Of a DNA stretch of 64,000 bases, positions 60,221 to 64,000 are shown in pieces. The stretch comes from Streptomyces tardus (GTDB lineage Bacteria; Actinomycetota; Actinomycetes; Streptomycetales; Streptomycetaceae): positions 558,001 through 622,000 of the forward strand of contig NZ_JAELVF020000004.1 of assembly GCF_018101125.2 (NCBI RefSeq), given 5' to 3'. A model generated the notes under the pieces. It saw nothing but the letters and a program-made list of their open reading frames with translations. It made no database searches and was not told the origin of the DNA. Each line of letters begins with the position of its first letter. The stretch's first letter is position 1. The position numbers were made by a program, and so were the translations under genes.

Positions 60221-62920
60221 ATGCGCAACGAACGCTGGGTCAACCGCTTCCACTACGCCTGGAACAACACCCTGTTCTTCGACCCGCTCGATGTGTACTA
60301 CGAGCCTCGGGCGGACCACTTCCTGGCCTCCCTGGACCAGCGGACGCGCGCACTGTTCGAGCGCAGCGGCATCTGGTGGAGCCACCGGCACAACGGCGAA
60401 CTCCCCGCGCAGGGCTGGAAGATCCATGTGTCCGCGGAGCCCGGCCGGGTGCGCGAGGTGGCCGCGAAGGTGATCGAGTACCTCACGGCGCGACGGGTGG
60501 ACTTCAAGATCGCGCTCGACGTCAACATCTACGAGATCCTCAACTCCAAGGCCGTGGCGCGCGGCGGTGGCGGCAAGCTCGTCACGATCTACCCGCGCGA
60601 CGACGACGAGTTCCGCACCTGCCTGGCGGACCTCGCCGAGCGGCTGGAGGGCATCGAGGGCCCCTACGTCCTCTCGGACCTGCGGTACAAGGACCACCGG
60701 ACGCTGTACTTCCGCTACGGGCAGTTCCTGAACACCCACGAGATCGACGTGCTCGGGCGCAGGGTGCCGCACATCCAGGGCCCCGACGGGCCCGTCCAGG
60801 ACGTCCGACGCCCCGGCAGCGCGCATCCGGACTGGGTCGCCTGGCCGTTCGACGACTGGAAGCCCGAGGAGGAGCCCGAGGGCGACGGACTGCTCGGCGG
60901 GCGGTTCTGGGTGACCGGGGCGATCCGGTTCTCCAACAGCGGCGGCGTCTACACGGCGCAGGACACCCTCGACGGCGACCGCAAGGTGGTGCTGAAGGAG
61001 GCTCGTCCGCACACCAACCCCAACCTCCGCCAGGCGCACGACGCGGTGGAGATCCAGGCCCGCGAGTGGCAGTTCCTGAACCGGCTGGCGGACGAGGGCT
61101 CCTTCCCGGTGCCCATCGCCCGGTTCCAGCAGTGGGAACACCACTTCATCGCGATGGAGTTCCTGCCCGGCGCCGACATCCGGGCGGTGCTGCTGGACAA
61201 GAACCCGCTCACCCGGCCCGGTTCGGACCCCGAGCGCTCGGTGGAGTTCCTGGGGCTCTATCTGGACGTCTTTCGCGAGCTGGCCGCCACGATCCACGCG
61301 GCCCACCAACGCGGCGTCGTCCTCGGTGACTTCACTCCCGCCAACGTACTCATCGACACCGAGACCCACCGGGTGAGCATCGTCGACCTCGAGGCGTGCC
61401 GGCTCCTGGAGCCCGAACACGCCGCCGCCGAGCAGGCGCTGAGCCGGCCGGTGGAGCTCTTCACGCCGGGCTTCAGACTCTCCCGGAACAAGTACCGGCT
61501 CACCGGCCCCGAGAGCGACCTCTTCGGCCTGGCCACCTCGATGGCGCACTTCGTCTTCCCGATCGCCGCCATGTCCTCTCTGCGCGAGAACGTCCTGGAG
61601 AACTTCGGGGTCTTCTTCGAGGCGCTGGGCTGGCCGGACACCGTCCACCGGCTCATCACCGACCTCGCCTCGGCCCGCGTCAGCCTGCCCGAGGTGCTGG
61701 AGGCGCTGGCCGACGAGGAAGCGCTGCTCGGCGCAGTGCGCACCCCCGGTGCTCCCGCGGTCGACGAGGCGCGGATGGGAATGGCGCGGACCGAGACCGA
61801 GGTGGCGGCGTTCGTCGCGGCCGTCGCCGACGCCGAGCGCGCCACCCTCTTCCCCGTCGACCCCTTCACCCACATCAGCAACCCCCTCAGTCTCGGATTC
61901 GGGGCGAGCGGTGTGCTCTGGGCGCTGAACGCGAGCGGCGTGCCGGTCGAGCCGCAGTGGCGCGACTGGCTGGAGCGGGGCATCGACGGGATGCGCACCG
62001 AGGCATACCCGGACGGGCTGATGACCGGACTGGCCGGGATCGCCTGGGCGGCCGACTCGCTCGGACTGAAGGAGCAGGCCCGCGGGCTGCTGGCCCGGGC
62101 CAACGAGCGCGCCCCAGAGGTGGGCGACCACTCCTTCTACTACGGACTTGCCGGCGTCGGCATGACCAATCTTCGCTTCCATCTGAGCGACGGCGAGCCG
62201 CGCCATCTGGAGGCCGCCCGCGAATGCGCCCGCGCGCTGCGGGAGTCGGCGGTGTGCGAGGACGGAACGGCCCACTGGCGCAACGCCTTCACCCGCGAGG
62301 AGCCGCTCGGCGGGCTGGGCTACGGCCAGGCCGGCGTGGCGCTCTTCCTCCTGCGGATGCACCAGGTCACCGGTGAGGACGGCTTTCTGCGGCTCGGCCG
62401 CGAGGCGCTCGCCTTCGAGATGTCCCGGGCCGGCGCGGGCGGCGACGCCTCCGACGACCGGGAGATGGTGACCTTCGCCCAGGGCGGCACCGTCGAGCCC
62501 TACGTCGAGGTGGGCGCCGCCGGCGTGCTCCAGGTCCTGCTGCGCTACGGCGACCTGGACCGGGCGCGGGCGGTGGCACGCGGACTGGACTTCCGGTTCT
62601 CGGTTCTCCCGGCGTACGGCTTCGGCATCAGCGGCGTCGCCGACGCCCTGCTGGACGCCGCCGACTTCACCGGGGACCCCTCCTACCGCACGATCGCGCT
62701 GCGCCAACTCGACTACGTGCGCACGACGTTCCTCTTCGAACCCGACCCGCGCTTCGGGATGCCGCGCGAGGACGGCCGGCGGCTGCTGGGCGTGCCGGGC
62801 GAGGGGATGACGCGCTGCGCCACCGACTACCTCACCGGCTCCGCGGGGGTGCTGCGCGTACTGCACCGGGTGAACCACGGAGGAGGGGCGGACTTCCTGC
62901 TGGACGAGGCGGCGCCGTGA
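60221..62920 (+). CDS. Class III lanthipeptide synthetase LanKC
   Basis: The 899-residue protein has three parts: an N-terminal lyase domain (about 1-210), a Ser/Thr-kinase-like domain with Lys259 in KVVLKEARPH, Asp370 and Asn375 in VVLGDFTPANVLID and Asp389 in SIVDLEAC, and a LanC-like cyclase (about 580-899). The cyclase lacks the zinc Cys/Cys/His of classes I, II and IV (GGLGYGQAG and YGFGISGVAD stand where CHG is expected), which defines class III. It phosphorylates and eliminates Ser/Thr in the precursor and forms (methyl)lanthionine or labionin. ATG 60221 follows GAGG. Overlaps the exporter as GTGA. Confidence 0.95.
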   Translation: MRNERWVNRFHYAWNNTLFFDPLDVYYEPRADHFLASLDQRTRALFERSGIWWSHRHNGELPAQGWKIHVSAEPGRVREVAAKVIEYLTARRVDFKIALDVNIYEILNSKAVARGGGGKLVTIYPRDDDEFRTCLADLAERLEGIEGPYVLSDLRYKDHRTLYFRYGQFLNTHEIDVLGRRVPHIQGPDGPVQDVRRPGSAHPDWVAWPFDDWKPEEEPEGDGLLGGRFWVTGAIRFSNSGGVYTAQDTLDGDRKVVLKEARPHTNPNLRQAHDAVEIQAREWQFLNRLADEGSFPVPIARFQQWEHHFIAMEFLPGADIRAVLLDKNPLTRPGSDPERSVEFLGLYLDVFRELAATIHAAHQRGVVLGDFTPANVLIDTETHRVSIVDLEACRLLEPEHAAAEQALSRPVELFTPGFRLSRNKYRLTGPESDLFGLATSMAHFVFPIAAMSSLRENVLENFGVFFEALGWPDTVHRLITDLASARVSLPEVLEALADEEALLGAVRTPGAPAVDEARMGMARTETEVAAFVAAVADAERATLFPVDPFTHISNPLSLGFGASGVLWALNASGVPVEPQWRDWLERGIDGMRTEAYPDGLMTGLAGIAWAADSLGLKEQARGLLARANERAPEVGDHSFYYGLAGVGMTNLRFHLSDGEPRHLEAARECARALRESAVCEDGTAHWRNAFTREEPLGGLGYGQAGVALFLLRMHQVTGEDGFLRLGREALAFEMSRAGAGGDASDDREMVTFAQGGTVEPYVEVGAAGVLQVLLRYGDLDRARAVARGLDFRFSVLPAYGFGISGVADALLDAADFTGDPSYRTIALRQLDYVRTTFLFEPDPRFGMPREDGRRLLGVPGEGMTRCATDYLTGSAGVLRVLHRVNHGGGADFLLDEAAP

Positions 62921-64000
62921 AGGAGCTGTGGCAGACGCTGCGGGGCCACCGCCCCAGGTTCCTCACGCTGATGATCGCCGAGGCGGGCACCGTCGGCATC
63001 GCTGCTGCACCCGCTGCAGCTGAAGGCGATCTTCGACCAGGCCGTCCTGGCCGGCGACTTCCACCGGTTCGCGCTGCTCGGCGGCTGCAACCTGGTGCTC
63101 GGACTGACCCTGAACATCGCCGCGTTCTGGATCTCCACCTGGCGCAAGCGCTTCGAGAACACGGTCGTGCTCGGCCTGGAGGCCGAACTCCTCGACCGCA
63201 CCCTGGCCCTGGACGGCCGCAGACTCTCCGGTCCCGGACACGCCTCCTGCGTCAGCCGCATCCACAACGACGTCAAGGAAGGCGTGCTGCCCTCCATCGA
63301 CGTGTGCGTACGCGTCGGCAAACTGCTGGTGACCTCCCTGGTCTTCCTCGGTGTGCTGCTCTGGCTCTCCTGGCAGGCCAGCCTCGTCCTGCTGCTGGTC
63401 GTCCCGCCGCTGGTCCTGGTCAGCAACCGGCTCGCCAAGCAGATCGAGAAGAACACCGGGCCCGAACGCGAGGCGGAGGCCGGCTGCGTCAACCGCCAGA
63501 GCGCCACCCTCGGCGCCTTCCACGCGCTGCGCGGAATGCCCGCCCTGATGCCCGGCACCCGGGAGACCAACCGCCGCGGACTCGGCGGCTTCCTCGACCT
63601 CACCTGCGTCAACTACCGGCTGACGGTCAAACAACGCACCCCGAGCAGCGTGACGATGAACCTCTCGGACACCGCTTCCATGGTCGTCGGCGCGTTCTTC
63701 GTCTTCAGCGGCAGGATGACGTTCGGCAGCTTGCCGGCCTTCGTCAACTCGCTCTGGCGGGCGGTGACCGGCATCTTCGACCTGACCAACCTGATCCCGC
63801 AGGTCCGCCGCAACACCGCCGTGCTCCAACGCGTCCACACCCTCCGCGAAAGCAGCCAGCAGCCGTACCACCAGGAGGGCGCGCAGGTGCGGCTGCGCGG
63901 GGTGACCGTGTGCCACGACCCGCGCTCCGCCGCCGAGGTGCGGGTGCCGGACTTCGAACCGGCTGCCGGCGAGAGGGTGTTGCTCCGCGGCCCGAACGGC
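62917..64000 (+). CDS. ABC exporter of the lanthipeptide locus (frameshift, cut by window edge)
   Basis: Starting with GTG overlapping the LanKC stop, the frame reads KELWQTLRGHRPRFLTLMIA then EAGTVG. The exporter sequence continues one frame later from about 62996 as ASLLHPLQLKAIFDQAVLAG and runs through an exporter-type membrane domain to VLLRGPNG, the beginning of Walker A, at the window end. One base is missing or two are extra near 62995. It is an exporter-family half-transporter, presumably for the modified peptide. No leader peptidase domain is seen. Confidence 0.82.
   Translation, partial: MKELWQTLRGHRPRFLTLMIAEAGTVGIAAAPAAAEGDLRPGRPGRRLPPVRAARRLQPGARTDPEHRRVLDLHLAQALREHGRARPGGRTPRPHPGPGRPQTLRSRTRLLRQPHPQRRQGRRAALHRRVRTRRQTAGDLPGLPRCAALALLAGQPRPAAGRPAAGPGQQPARQADREEHRARTRGGGRLRQPPERHPRRLPRAARNARPDARHPGDQPPRTRRLPRPHLRQLPADGQTTHPEQRDDEPLGHRFHGRRRVLRLQRQDDVRQLAGLRQLALAGGDRHLRPDQPDPAGPPQHRRAPTRPHPPRKQPAAVPPGGRAGAAARGDRVPRPALRRRGAGAGLRTGCRREGVAPRPER

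Noticed and set aside
60206-62878. 890-codon minus-strand open frame opposite LanKC
   Set aside because: Shadow of the LanKC gene, with no signature of its own.

Overview
The window is high-GC DNA with strong third-position G/C bias, many GTG/TTG starts, frequent ATGA/GTGA stop-start overlaps and actinobacterial families (MLTR regulators, mycothiol-dependent maleylpyruvate isomerase fold, DUF6243, class III lanthipeptide synthetase, truncated dcd). It fits a Streptomyces or close relative. No tRNA, rRNA, CRISPR array, integrase or transposase was recognised.

Layout. 0-7.3 kb: DUF3516 helicase (cut at the left edge), YdjM-type metal-dependent hydrolase, a MarR regulator divergent from an ABC exporter, a Nudix hydrolase and a degenerate NERD-like protein. 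7.4-12.8 kb: small housekeeping or hypothetical genes, a frameshifted macro-domain gene, a fold-back repeat carrying three copies of a 19-residue hydrophobic micropeptide and a truncated dcd, a CzcO-like flavoprotein, and yjbQ. 12.8-23.6 kb: an accessory island bracketed by yjbQ and a detached yjbQ 3' end. It holds oxidoreductases (SDRs, zinc alcohol dehydrogenase, cupin, cyclophilin-like lipoprotein, MFS) around an MLTR regulator. A 24-bp motif occurs three times in its promoter regions. Several genes here have frameshifts or truncations.

24-34.6 kb: a cysteine-dioxygenase-like cupin, then a LacI-controlled operon of FAD oxidoreductase, HyuA-type hydantoinase/oxoprolinase (5' end scrambled), a small HExxH protein, a GntP/DcuC-like permease and a Tat-exported beta-propeller. 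This looks catabolic. 34.7-38 kb: an unusual two-gene operon of an ATP-grasp ligase and a 676-residue protein with a papain-like Gln/Cys/His/Asn signature. It is my best candidate for an undescribed system. 38.4-45.2 kb: metallophosphoesterase, DUF6243, and a LacI regulator beside an operon of NCS2 nucleobase permease, amidohydrolase and TauE-like permease, with a clear promoter and palindromic operator.

45.7-50.9 kb: an AraC remnant, then a likely Zur-controlled metal-uptake operon (FecCD permease, ATPase, binding lipoprotein, YcgR-type permease, YcgQ/TIGR03943 protein). 51-55 kb: secreted S33 peptidase, MerR regulator, fibronectin-III lipoprotein. 55-59.7 kb: GntR regulator plus PdxA2, DUF1537 four-carbon acid-sugar kinase and KdgT-type permease (threonate/erythronate-type catabolism). 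59.9-64 kb: a class III lanthipeptide locus with candidate precursor, LanKC and an ABC exporter that runs off the right edge.

Quality caution. Four places carry tight inverted duplications whose junctions show short microhomologies, and at least six genes have single-base frameshifts. Either the DNA has suffered fold-back rearrangement and decay, or the assembly contains chimeric joins and indel errors. Broken genes should be read with that in mind.
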